Source: Acidimicrobiales bacterium (lineage in GTDB: Bacteria > Actinomycetota > Acidimicrobiia > Acidimicrobiales > JABEUL01). From it: a stretch of 9,470 bases of DNA. The notes under the pieces were generated by a model. It worked only from the letters and a program-made list of their open reading frames with translations, was not told where the DNA came from and did not search any database. The position numbers and the translations under genes are program-made. The DNA lies in NCBI GenBank assembly GCA_027451605.1, contig DAIDJA010000048.1, forward strand, positions 1 through 9,470, given 5' to 3'. Shown piece after piece: positions 1-6,463 of this stretch; positions within the stretch are counted from its first letter, which is position 1; each line of letters opens with the position of its first letter.

Positions 1-632
1 TGGAAATCAAGATGATCATGGCTGATATTGGTAAATGCAGCTATATCAAAGTGCAAACCTTCTACTCTTCCCAGCGACAATCCGATTGATGACACCTCCA
101 TGACAAGTGCCGATTTACCTTTTTCTAAAGCCTCATAGGCGATCTTATTTAAATTATGAGCCTCAGGCGTTGTCCGTGTTGAATTAAGCGTTCCGACTAT
201 CTCGGTATTAGTACCGTTATATTCAAGCATCGCTTTGACCATCGCCGATACCGAAGTCTTGCCGTTGGTTCCGGTAATCCCGATTGTCTTTAAGCGATCA
301 AAGGGATGACCGTAGAATGAGGCGGCAAACTCCGCCAAGGCAACCCTTATTAAACCCCTGTGGACAACGAGCTGGCACACGTTAAGTTCAAGGCGTCTTT
401 CCACTACGATAACAGAAGCTCCGTTAGCAACAGCCTCTTCAGCAAAATCATGACCGTCGAAATTCTCTCCTTTAACGGCCACAAATATAAAATCTTTGTT
501 TATCTCCTTGGATGAATTGGTTATTCCCCTAATTGCAGTATTTTCATCATAATTTACAAAACTTTCAATAAGTTGAGAAGTCTTGGCACTTTTGCCTAAG
601 AGTTCACCTAATTTTTTCGACAGTTCCGCCAT
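1..632 (-). CDS. murE: UDP-MurNAc-tripeptide synthetase MurE, N-terminal part (cut by the left edge)
   Basis: Cytoplasmic Mur ligase that adds the third stem-peptide residue to UDP-MurNAc-L-Ala-D-Glu using ATP. About 210 residues are visible. An N-terminal Mur ligase domain (residues 34-75, with GITNSSKEI and FVAVKG..DGHDF) is followed by the P-loop GITGTNGKT at 118-126. Next come the RTTPEA segment at 153-158, typical of MurE, EVSS at 179-182, and FTNISHDHLDFH at 200-211, the usual MurE central-domain sequence. The part that would show the amino-acid selectivity motif (DNPR for diaminopimelate) lies outside the window. The ATG at 632-630 follows AAAGG at a 5-base spacing, and only 14 bases separate it from the ftsI stop, so the two are co-transcribed. 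One oddity is SSIGL at 181-185, where most MurE proteins have SSHAL. MurF is the main alternative, but TTPE and the N-terminal domain favour MurE. Confidence 0.93.
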   Translation of the reverse strand, partial: MAELSKKLGELLGKSAKTSQLIESFVNYDENTAIRGITNSSKEINKDFIFVAVKGENFDGHDFAEEAVANGASVIVVERRLELNVCQLVVHRGLIRVALAEFAASFYGHPFDRLKTIGITGTNGKTSVSAMVKAMLEYNGTNTEIVGTLNSTRTTPEAHNLNKIAYEALEKGKSALVMEVSSIGLSLGRVEGLHFDIAAFTNISHDHLDF

Positions 633-646
633 GCTTACCTTTTATC

Positions 647-2365
647 CTATGGTGCTATATGGTAAAGGTGTAAAGCGTACTGCATTATCTCTGAAAAGAT
701 CGGTCCGGCTTCAGATCCTCCGTAATATCCTGTGGGCTCCTGAAACATTACTACACAAGTTAACTGAGGATTATTCGCGGGAGCAAAACCGACAAATGTT
801 GCGTCAAACTTACCGGGAAGATATCCACCGGTCCCGTTTCCCGGTACCTGTGCGGTTCCGGTTTTACCGGCAACGGAATATCCGGGAATCGCCGCCGCAG
901 GGGCAGTACCGGCATTTGATACCACTCCTTTCATCATTGTCACAAGGTCCTTATCGACCCAAGCGGGTATCAGACGCTTCGTAGGAGAAGGCGGTGTTTT
1001 GACTACGGTTCCGTCGGAATTTACAAATCCATCAACTAATTTAGGGTTGACATATACTCCTCCGTTTGCAATTGCATTGTATGCATCCAAAAGCTGCATA
1101 ACGGTAACTCCGGTGTTCTGCCCAATTGGGGTAGAACCGATTGCGGTTCCGGACCATTGGGAAAGAGGCTTCAGGATTCCCGGCGATTCGCCCGGGAATG
1201 TCAGCGGAGTCATGTGACCGAACCCGAAAAGAGACTGCATGTTATAAACCGTCTGCGCCCCCAGTTTTTCGGCAATCTCAATTGTTCCTATATTTGACGA
1301 CTGTTGAAGTACCTGCGACGCCGTAAGCACTTCATTACCGTGCGCTTCGGCATCGGCAAATCGGTACCCGAATAGTGTTAAGTAAGGTGGAATATTTATT
1401 TGTGTGGTAGGCGTGATTATACCCCGTTCAAGTGCGCCGGAAAATGTTGTGACTTTCATTACGGATCCCGGTTCATATACGAAAGTAAGAGCCATCGGGT
1501 CACTTGTAGGGAGTACATATACCCCATTACCTTGTCCCAGTACGGCACTTGAGGGGATTGTCGACGGAAGGTTATTCATACTAACTACGGACTCCATCGC
1601 AAGGATTTCACCTGTTTTAACGTCCATAACGGCTGCCGTACCCGATAATGAATTCGTGGCTATAACTTGTTTTGTCAGAAGTTCTCGAATTCTTAATTGG
1701 AGAGACTGATCCAGCGACAGCACAAGACCGTTTCCGTTTTTTACCTGTTTTACAACATGCATACCTCCCGGCATAACTCCCACAGGTGAAGTAAAGAGTT
1801 CCTCCAGACCGAATGAACCGGCGAGTGTAGAGTTATACATCTTTTCAATTCCCGATATTCCGTTCCCGTTTACATCGGTCATACCTACTATTGACTGCAG
1901 TAAGGTCGATGAAGTGTCAACTCGTATTGCCGAGGGTATCAGAGCTACACCGTTTAAGTTTAAGGCGGCAACTTTTTGAGCCAAAGATAGACTTATCTGT
2001 TTGTCTATATAGTCAAATTGATTTTTTTGAATCATCTGACGATATACCATGGGCTGGCTCAGATTAAGGAGCTGGGACAGCTTAACAGATTCATTCAAAG
2101 GATCTGTGATTTGTTTGGGATCAGCTACGACTGTCTTGGTACTGACTGACATTGCAATTATTTGCCCGTTGCGATCATAAATGTCGCCACGCAAAGGTGG
2201 CAGCGGAACATTTATCTGCTGCTCCTGTCGGCCGTAATTGGTATATGATGAGCTTGGGATTACCTGGACGTACACAATCCTGAACGTCAGATAAATCAGA
2301 AACAATATAATGATCCGGCGAAATAATTTTATTCTTTTGGCTGACCGCGTAACGGTTTTGGGCAT
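647..2365 (-). CDS. ftsI: Class B penicillin-binding protein FtsI (PBP3), septal D,D-transpeptidase
   Basis: Membrane-anchored transpeptidase that cross-links peptidoglycan at the division septum, working with FtsW, FtsL and FtsQ-type partners. The 572-residue protein has a basic N-terminus, one membrane anchor at about residues 16-36, and a pedestal (dimerisation) domain starting with RGDIYDRNGQIIA at 59-71. The transpeptidase domain has all three catalytic motifs: S301-V-M-K304 with the nucleophilic serine, S356-S-N358, and K501-T-G503 within AGKTGTAQ. There are no PASTA repeats; the chain ends soon after the transpeptidase fold. The ATG at 2365 is preceded by AGGA 8 bases upstream. It lies 38 bases after the ftsL stop and 14 bases before murE, a standard dcw arrangement. 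The motifs look intact, so it should be active and beta-lactam binding. Assignment to FtsI rather than an elongation PBP2 rests mainly on the dcw position. Confidence 0.94.
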   Translation of the reverse strand: MPKTVTRSAKRIKLFRRIIILFLIYLTFRIVYVQVIPSSSYTNYGRQEQQINVPLPPLRGDIYDRNGQIIAMSVSTKTVVADPKQITDPLNESVKLSQLLNLSQPMVYRQMIQKNQFDYIDKQISLSLAQKVAALNLNGVALIPSAIRVDTSSTLLQSIVGMTDVNGNGISGIEKMYNSTLAGSFGLEELFTSPVGVMPGGMHVVKQVKNGNGLVLSLDQSLQLRIRELLTKQVIATNSLSGTAAVMDVKTGEILAMESVVSMNNLPSTIPSSAVLGQGNGVYVLPTSDPMALTFVYEPGSVMKVTTFSGALERGIITPTTQINIPPYLTLFGYRFADAEAHGNEVLTASQVLQQSSNIGTIEIAEKLGAQTVYNMQSLFGFGHMTPLTFPGESPGILKPLSQWSGTAIGSTPIGQNTGVTVMQLLDAYNAIANGGVYVNPKLVDGFVNSDGTVVKTPPSPTKRLIPAWVDKDLVTMMKGVVSNAGTAPAAAIPGYSVAGKTGTAQVPGNGTGGYLPGKFDATFVGFAPANNPQLTCVVMFQEPTGYYGGSEAGPIFSEIMQYALHLYHIAP

Positions 2366-2403
2366 CTACGGAATCCTGGTAAATAATTGGCGAACTCTAC
2401 ATG

Positions 2404-2943
2404 TCACTTCCCCGGAACTTTAGTGGTTTGTGGGGCTGTTTGCGAACTTGATGTTTTTGAAGAAGTCGAACTTGCTTTATAAGTTTTGGGAACAAATTGT
2501 GTTTGGGGTACTATCGCCGGAGTCGCCGGATTGACATAAATAATATTTGTCGGAGAGACCATATTCAGCTTGTTTTGCGCAAAGTCTTCGATTCTGGTCG
2601 GAGCTTCGAGCTTGGCTACCTTTGCGCTTAGCTGCTGGTGTATGATCTGTTCGTTAGCTATCTGAGAATTAATGGAATCAATTTGAAGTTGTCGTTGGGC
2701 TATTACGCCTTCGGCCATTACAACCGAAAATACTGCACAAACTGCGGCAGCTGCGATGATAAAGGTCTTAAGTATAAAGATTCGACGAGTCCTTTTCGTC
2801 TCAAGTACGATAAGTTTAGGTCTGCGGGCAGCAGACTTTACCGGGGAACTTCCAATTCGTCCCGATACCGCTTTTGCGCTGGCGGATCTATCGTTCCTGC
2901 TTGCTGCCTCTGAATTTCTAATTTTCTGTGAAGTTGTCGCCAT
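2404..2943 (-). CDS. ftsL: FtsL-like septum formation membrane protein
   Basis: Bitopic divisome protein, expected to pair with a DivIC/FtsB-type partner and help activate FtsWI. The 179 residues comprise a basic, Ser/Ala-rich cytoplasmic tail (about 1-54), one membrane span (about 55-77, FILKTFIIAAAAVCAVFSVV), and an extracytoplasmic segment rich in Gln/Ile/Leu heptads (about 80-113), probably a coiled coil. A short conserved-looking stretch follows (P115-TRIED..KLNMVSP-131), typical of the FtsL/DivIC superfamily. The last 45 residues are Ser/Thr/Lys/Pro-rich and probably disordered. The ATG overlaps the rsmH stop as TAATG, with GGGGGA a few bases upstream, so translation is probably coupled to rsmH. 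FtsL proteins diverge strongly in sequence; the call rests on topology, the coiled coil, the RIEDFA..L pattern and the slot between rsmH and ftsI. Confidence 0.82.
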   Translation of the reverse strand: MATTSQKIRNSEAASRNDRSASAKAVSGRIGSSPVKSAARRPKLIVLETKRTRRIFILKTFIIAAAAVCAVFSVVMAEGVIAQRQLQIDSINSQIANEQIIHQQLSAKVAKLEAPTRIEDFAQNKLNMVSPTNIIYVNPATPAIVPQTQFVPKTYKASSTSSKTSSSQTAPQTTKVPGK

Positions 2944-4049
2944 TACGTTGTCCCCCGTTTAAATCCCGATGAAAGGCTGAGGACATACTTTTCCAAAGGT
3001 ATATTTTCTTGAATTAGTCGACATATGGCCGATCCGATCTCTTGAGACGATGAACCAAAGTCGAGTTTTTGAATTACCCTTAAGTGAGCGCTTTTGGCCC
3101 GCGGATTTTCCTTTAATTCGACTTCGGAAGGCCGTAGCCCCTTCCTGGGTATGGGAAATCCGAATAGTTTTGGGGCACCGCAAGAACAGGGAATTGTTTC
3201 CGGACAACGACACGTACCCTTTATTGCCGCGTCGAAAATATTTTTAACTATGCGGTCTTCGCCGGAATGGTAAGTAAGTACTACTATCAACCCCATCGGG
3301 TCTAAAGTTTCAAGTCCTTTAATGAGCCCACGATAGAGCTGTTCGAATTCAGAGTTAACGTAAATTCGAATTGCCTGAAAGGTTCTCTGGGACGGATGAC
3401 CTCCGGTACGTCTGGTTGCTGCGGGAATTGCGTACTTTATAATTTCATTTAATTCAAAGGTTGACGATATCGGACGCCTGTCACAAATTGCTTTGGCAAT
3501 TCTATAGTGAAACTTTTCATCGCCGAATTTTTTAAGAATCATTGACAAATCATGCTCGGAAAATTCGTTAATCACTTCGTATGCGGAAAGTTTCTGATTG
3601 GGATTCATTCTCATATCGAGCTTTGAATCGAGCCGATATGAGAATCCTCTATAAGGATCTTCTATCTGAAACGACGAAAACCCAAGATCCAGAAGCATAA
3701 AGTCAAAACTTTGATATCCGCCTCCTTCAAAATATTCGTAGAAATTATCAAATGAGTCATTATGTAGGCTGTATCTCTTATCAAGTCCGAGTTTTGCTAA
3801 ATTTTTACTGGCTAAATCAATGCTTGACTTATCTCTGTCGAGTCCTATCAAAAATATATTGGGCAGTTCGGATAAAATAATTCCGGCATGACCGCCCAAT
3901 CCAAGTGTTCCGTCAACATAAACTTTTGAAGTGTCGCCGCTTAAATATTTTTTTGCTATATCGGCAATTTCACCTGCCATAACCGGCTTATGTATTTCAT
4001 TGGATGAGGCCCGTATGAAAGGTGATTCTTGCTTATTTTTTCGAACCAT
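2943..4049 (-). CDS. rsmH: 16S rRNA (cytosine-1402-N4)-methyltransferase RsmH (MraW)
   Basis: SAM-dependent enzyme that N4-methylates C1402 of 16S rRNA in the decoding centre. From the ATG at 4049 it has 368 residues. Visible motifs are HKPVM at 20-24, the SAM-binding VDGTLGLGGHAG at 45-56, LLDLGFSSFQ at 119-128, GHPSQRTFQAIRIYVN at 217-232, YHSGEDRIVK at 260-269, a C-x-C...C-x-C pair (280-290), and NPRAKSAHLRV at 315-325. Most RsmH proteins have SLEDR where this one has SGEDR. About 40 extra residues follow the usual end. The frame is open upstream to an ATG at 4178 overlapping the mraZ stop, which would give 411 residues. I prefer 4049 because AAGGGG lies 6 bases before it and the family's homology begins about 19 residues later. 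That start sits inside a long hairpin described separately. The stop overlaps the ftsL start (TAATG). Confidence 0.95.
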   Translation of the reverse strand: MVRKNKQESPFIRASSNEIHKPVMAGEIADIAKKYLSGDTSKVYVDGTLGLGGHAGIILSELPNIFLIGLDRDKSSIDLASKNLAKLGLDKRYSLHNDSFDNFYEYFEGGGYQSFDFMLLDLGFSSFQIEDPYRGFSYRLDSKLDMRMNPNQKLSAYEVINEFSEHDLSMILKKFGDEKFHYRIAKAICDRRPISSTFELNEIIKYAIPAATRRTGGHPSQRTFQAIRIYVNSEFEQLYRGLIKGLETLDPMGLIVVLTYHSGEDRIVKNIFDAAIKGTCRCPETIPCSCGAPKLFGFPIPRKGLRPSEVELKENPRAKSAHLRVIQKLDFGSSSQEIGSAICRLIQENIPLEKYVLSLSSGFKRGTT

Positions 4050-4158
4050 ACATAGCCCCTTAGCTTTAGGACCATCAGATAGCCTTAAGATAAGTTGATG
4101 GAAGCGGGCGGGAGAGGATACTTCCATCGAATATGCTAAGGGGCTATGTATGTTTCGA
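4041..4158 (-). promoter_or_regulatory. Long hairpin sequestering the rsmH ribosome binding site and start codon (candidate leader RNA)
   Basis: The arms CATACATAGCCCCTTAGC (4047-4064) and GCTAAGGGGCTATGTATG (4135-4152) are perfect reverse complements over 18 bases. With one mismatch they extend to 4041-4064 and 4135-4158 (23 of 24 positions). In the mRNA the 5' arm starts 9 bases after the mraZ stop; the 3' arm contains the rsmH Shine-Dalgarno AAGGGG (4061-4056) and ATG (4049-4047), so the closed stem should block initiation. The 70-base loop holds a second 8-bp stem, GATGGAAG/CTTCCATC (4128-4121 with 4104-4097), closing a C-rich 16-base loop. No U-tract follows, so it is not an intrinsic terminator. 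A structured mraW RNA motif is known upstream of mraW in Actinobacteria; whether this is a member is inference. Confidence 0.72.
4056..4061 (-). promoter_or_regulatory. Shine-Dalgarno of rsmH that decides the preferred start
   Basis: AAGGGG on the minus strand lies 6 bases before the ATG at 4049-4047, good spacing for ribosome binding. The upstream alternative ATG at 4178 has no comparable site and would depend on ribosomes finishing mraZ. The site is wholly inside the 3' arm of the leader hairpin and pairs with CCCCTT at 4140-4145 read on the mRNA. Confidence 0.65.
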
Positions 4159-4167
4159 TCTGTTTCA

Positions 4168-4575
4168 CTAATCATCATCCAACGAATTCCTAAGATCCTG
4201 TAACCTAATTGAGTTCCAAATTTCAGCTCTATTCATGGCACCCAACACAACAATCTCCTGTCCCAATTCAATTTCGGCAAAAGTCCTGTGCCTGGATTGA
4301 AGTTGTATTCTGCCTTGCGAGTCGATTTCAATCGGGAAAGCGCTAGCAGCCCAAAATCGGTTTTTTAGCCGGGCATCTTTGTTCCCGTCAGATTCTTGAT
4401 CCAGTCTCTTTTGTGCCTGAGATTCAAACTCTTCCTGTGTCCACAGTGCCAAACAACCATCTTCGCCTTGGGACACGAAGCCGTTTTTACCAATGAGGTC
4501 ACGAATGGGAGGCGGCAGCACCACTCTCCCCTTGTTGTCTACGGTTCTTTCGTATTCACCTGAAAATGTCTTCAC
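4168..4575 (-). CDS. mraZ: MraZ, transcriptional regulator of the dcw cluster
   Basis: DNA-binding protein that forms oligomeric rings and binds repeated boxes upstream of its own operon, usually as a repressor. The 135 residues contain two SpoVT/AbrB-type swapped-hairpin domains. The first has YERTVDNKGRVVLPPPIR (about 8-25, with D13..G16-R17), the second has IEIDSQGRIQLQSRHR (about 82-97, with D85..G88-R89). The DxxGR pattern in both is the MraZ hallmark. The start is GTG at 4575-4573, fixed by homology (MKTFSGEYE begins like other MraZ proteins); the upstream Shine-Dalgarno is weak. A putative operator lies 127-172 bases upstream. The gene ends in GATGATGATTAG, so an out-of-frame ATG pair overlaps the stop and opens the rsmH frame. 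Family and position are secure; autoregulation here is inferred. Confidence 0.95.
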   Translation of the reverse strand: MKTFSGEYERTVDNKGRVVLPPPIRDLIGKNGFVSQGEDGCLALWTQEEFESQAQKRLDQESDGNKDARLKNRFWAASAFPIEIDSQGRIQLQSRHRTFAEIELGQEIVVLGAMNRAEIWNSIRLQDLRNSLDDD

Positions 4576-4610
4576 GAATTCAACTTTTAATATTCTCTCG
4601 AGCTTTAGAT

Positions 4611-4652
4611 AATTTGAATATTTGGGTATAAAATTTGAATATGAACATATTC
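4611..4652. promoter_or_regulatory. 16-bp palindrome and phased 11-bp direct repeat upstream of mraZ (candidate operator)
   Basis: GAATATGAACATATTC at 4637-4652 is a perfect dyad with 7-bp arms and a 2-base centre. The 11-mer AATTTGAATAT occurs at 4611-4621 and again at 4632-4642, exactly 21 bases apart or about two helical turns, the second copy running into the dyad. It lies 37-77 bases upstream of the mraZ GTG, within the expected leader. The dyad does not match the MraZ-box pattern, so a second regulator is possible. AT-rich sequence makes chance repeats more likely. Confidence 0.4.
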
Positions 4653-4697
4653 ACCAAATAATTACAAACATCGGCATCCAAAAAATGCCCTATATAA

Positions 4698-4726
4698 GTT
4701 TTACCACATTTCCCCACATTGTGCAA
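4698..4726 (-). promoter_or_regulatory. Candidate promoter for mraZ and the dcw cluster
   Basis: On the minus strand TTGCAC (4726-4721) is separated by 17 bases from TAAAAC (4703-4698). Both hexamers match the vegetative consensus only partly (3/6 and 4/6), so this is weak by itself. Two of the MraZ-box-like repeats fall in the spacer and -10 region, which would suit repression by MraZ. A TATATA lies just downstream at 4696-4691 as an alternative -10, but without a well-placed -35. Confidence 0.3.
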
Positions 4727-4747
4727 CTCATTCCCCATTTTCTACCA
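4702..4747 (-). promoter_or_regulatory. MraZ-box-like repeats (candidate autoregulatory operator)
   Basis: Read on the minus strand there are two pairs of TGG-type boxes, each with 5-base spacers (10-base period). One pair is TGGTA at 4747-4743 and TGGGG at 4737-4733; the other is TGGGG at 4716-4712 and TGGTA at 4706-4702. The second pair reads as two copies of AATGTGG ten bases apart. MraZ from E. coli binds TGGGN repeats with 5-base spacers, and mollicute MraZ binds similar GTG-containing repeats, so the pattern fits the known recognition mode. The sites are 127-172 bases upstream of mraZ. Confidence 0.55.
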
Positions 4748-5101
4748 CCAAATGGGAAAAATGGCTATTCGGAGGTCCAAACTGACAAATTGGGATCTTT
4801 TACAACCGGCTCCCCGGAGAACTGGGCAATTTCCAGGCGAATTATTTGAGGCAATGGATTTAAAGTGACTCCAAGTAATGAAGAAAAATGGGAAATTCGC
4901 CCACAGAGGCTGTTTTATTTGAACATATCAATTACATTGAAAGGTCAAATTTCATTTATGAAACTTCACTAAACCGCAATTTGAGATATCGATTTTATCA
5001 ATTTAGAAATTAAAATCACAAAATCTAATACATAATTTCATTTAAACCACCACTGCACTTAAATTAATGCTGAGATTAAATCGAACGTAAACTATGTGCA
5101 G

Positions 5102-6463
5102 TTATTTTTTTTCCAAATTAATTGCGCGCTCCATTAATTTTCTGGCCAATTCTCTGACAACGGACTCCAAATCATCATTACTTTTAACCAAACTCATTAT
5201 AATTTTTTGGGTCTCATCCAGGTCCGAAATTTCTGTTAATACGGAATGATCAATTCCGGTGGCCGATGCCTTCTTTAAAACCTTGGTCAACAACGTAAGT
5301 GAAGGTAACGAATTTGGAATCCCGTCAAATACCGACTGTCGATTTTTTTCCTTTGTCTTTTCCGTCTCCCAATTATTGAGAAACTGGTTTAATTCAACGT
5401 CTTTTGGTTCTTCAAAGATATGAGGGTGTCTCAAAATTAATTTATTATTAAGTTCGCTCAAAATATCATTGAAATTAAAAGTCCCCTCTTCCTGTCCTAT
5501 TTGTCCGTAAATCAATACGAAAAATAGAAGATCCCCGAGCTCTTCAATTAAATTATTATAATCTTGAGTCGTCTCTATGTCACGGGCGGCATCTACCAAC
5601 TCATAACATTCTTCGACGATATTTTTAGTAAGCGACTCGTATGTTTGCCTTTTATCCCATGGGCATTTTTGCCGCAGCTCATCTACGGTTTCTTTGAGAT
5701 CAGCCAACAACTTACCGGGGCTTGCAGGTAAGTTCATGAAAAGAGTTGTAAGGTGATCAGTCGATATTTTAAATTTACCTTTATCATCAACCAGATACTC
5801 GGTATCCAATGAGTCAATAGATACATCAAATATCGCTTCATCATCCAATCCCAAATGATGCAGAACTGTTACATATAGCTCGTCTATCCCTAAGAGATCA
5901 TAAGCATCGCTTATTGCCAACTTAATTTTTGACATAATTTCTTTGCTATATGTTTGAGTGATAAGAATAGGACCGCTTCTATCCATGCCAAATTTTGTGA
6001 ACTGTTCGCCGTCTACAATGGATAACGAATTAGAGATAGGATCAAACTTCAATTTCGTAAATACCAAATCCAAAAATGATATTGATCCGATCAGCTCAAT
6101 GTCTACTTCACTTTGCCGTTTCAACAAATTTGCAACACTGTCTTCACCGACTACCGGCGAGCCGGGTACGGCATATACGACCCCAGATTTACTAATTGCA
6201 AAATCGACAACGAAGTCCGAGATTTTCCGATATACAACTTGGCGGTCTGAATTGCCTTCATAAATGTAATCCAAAGATATCGCCCCCCGCTCCAGATATT
6301 TATCGCAATCGGGATGTTTAGAGGTTCTAAGTAGCAATACTCCGTCTGTAGTCGCCTGATCCAATACCGTTTTTGCATATGATGTCAATAGTCTCTCGTC
6401 ACCGGGGCCCAAGCCGACTACGAGTACCTGTGGTTTTACTTTATTTTCTTTATTTGAGTCCAC
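5102..6463 (-). CDS. mazG: MazG-family nucleotide pyrophosphohydrolase with N-terminal YabN-like methylase-type domain
   Basis: MazG enzymes hydrolyse (d)NTPs to NMPs and pyrophosphate, clearing non-canonical nucleotides. This 453-residue protein has two domains. Residues 12-240 resemble the tetrapyrrole (SAM-dependent) methylase fold of YabN: VVGLGPGDERLLT at 15-27, RTSKHP at 46-51, VVYAVPGSPVVGEDSV at 95-110. Residues 246-376 form the MazG domain: CPWDKRQTYESL at 267-278 (family usually QTH), the metal-binding E284-E285-xx-E288 and E308-xx-D311, LRHPHIF at 344-350, and NNWETEK. A helical tail of about 75 residues follows. The start is GTG at 6463, with AGGA 11 bases upstream, so the start is less certain than the frame. 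It follows a SurA-like lipoprotein gene as in many Actinobacteria. The substrate of the N-terminal domain is not known from sequence. Confidence 0.92.
   Translation of the reverse strand: MDSNKENKVKPQVLVVGLGPGDERLLTSYAKTVLDQATTDGVLLLRTSKHPDCDKYLERGAISLDYIYEGNSDRQVVYRKISDFVVDFAISKSGVVYAVPGSPVVGEDSVANLLKRQSEVDIELIGSISFLDLVFTKLKFDPISNSLSIVDGEQFTKFGMDRSGPILITQTYSKEIMSKIKLAISDAYDLLGIDELYVTVLHHLGLDDEAIFDVSIDSLDTEYLVDDKGKFKISTDHLTTLFMNLPASPGKLLADLKETVDELRQKCPWDKRQTYESLTKNIVEECYELVDAARDIETTQDYNNLIEELGDLLFFVLIYGQIGQEEGTFNFNDILSELNNKLILRHPHIFEEPKDVELNQFLNNWETEKTKEKNRQSVFDGIPNSLPSLTLLTKVLKKASATGIDHSVLTEISDLDETQKIIMSLVKSNDDLESVVRELARKLMERAINLEKK

Larger units (their letters stand above)
4576..5101. other. 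526-base AT-rich intergenic region upstream of the dcw cluster
   Basis: No convincing gene was found. A 75-codon plus-strand frame (4622-4849) overlaps the control sites and has no recognisable motif. The half nearest mraZ contains MraZ-box-like repeats, a weak promoter candidate, a 16-bp palindrome and a phased repeat (listed separately). Further out are an 8-bp inverted repeat GGCGAATT/AATTCGCC (4836-4843 and 4894-4901, 50-base loop) and a possible minus-strand -35 TTGACC at 4948-4943 with only poor -10 partners. No clear intrinsic terminator follows mazG. The gap suggests the dcw cluster is driven mainly from its own promoter. Confidence 0.6.

Noticed and set aside
583..1709. Plus-strand open frames of 61 to 133 codons inside ftsI and the murE start
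   Set aside because: They lie opposite well-supported genes, have no recognisable motifs and no ribosome binding sites.
2959..3247. Open frames of 65 and 84 codons opposite or inside rsmH
   Set aside because: They overlap the conserved C-terminal half of RsmH in other frames and show no family features.
4041..4158. Miniature transposable element (long terminal inverted repeats around a 70-base core)
   Set aside because: No target-site duplication flanks the arms, no second copy exists in the window, and one arm coincides exactly with the rsmH Shine-Dalgarno and start, which fits a regulatory leader better.
4041..4158. Intrinsic transcription terminator between mraZ and rsmH
   Set aside because: The stem is followed by an A-rich, not U-rich, stretch on the mRNA, and the genes downstream belong to the same cluster.
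4622..4849. 75-codon plus-strand frame in the mraZ upstream gap
   Set aside because: It covers the putative operator and promoter, lacks a Shine-Dalgarno and has no recognisable domain.
5052..5101. CTGCAC/GTGCAG inverted repeat just after mazG as a terminator
   Set aside because: Only 6 bp with a loop of nearly 40 bases and no following U-tract.
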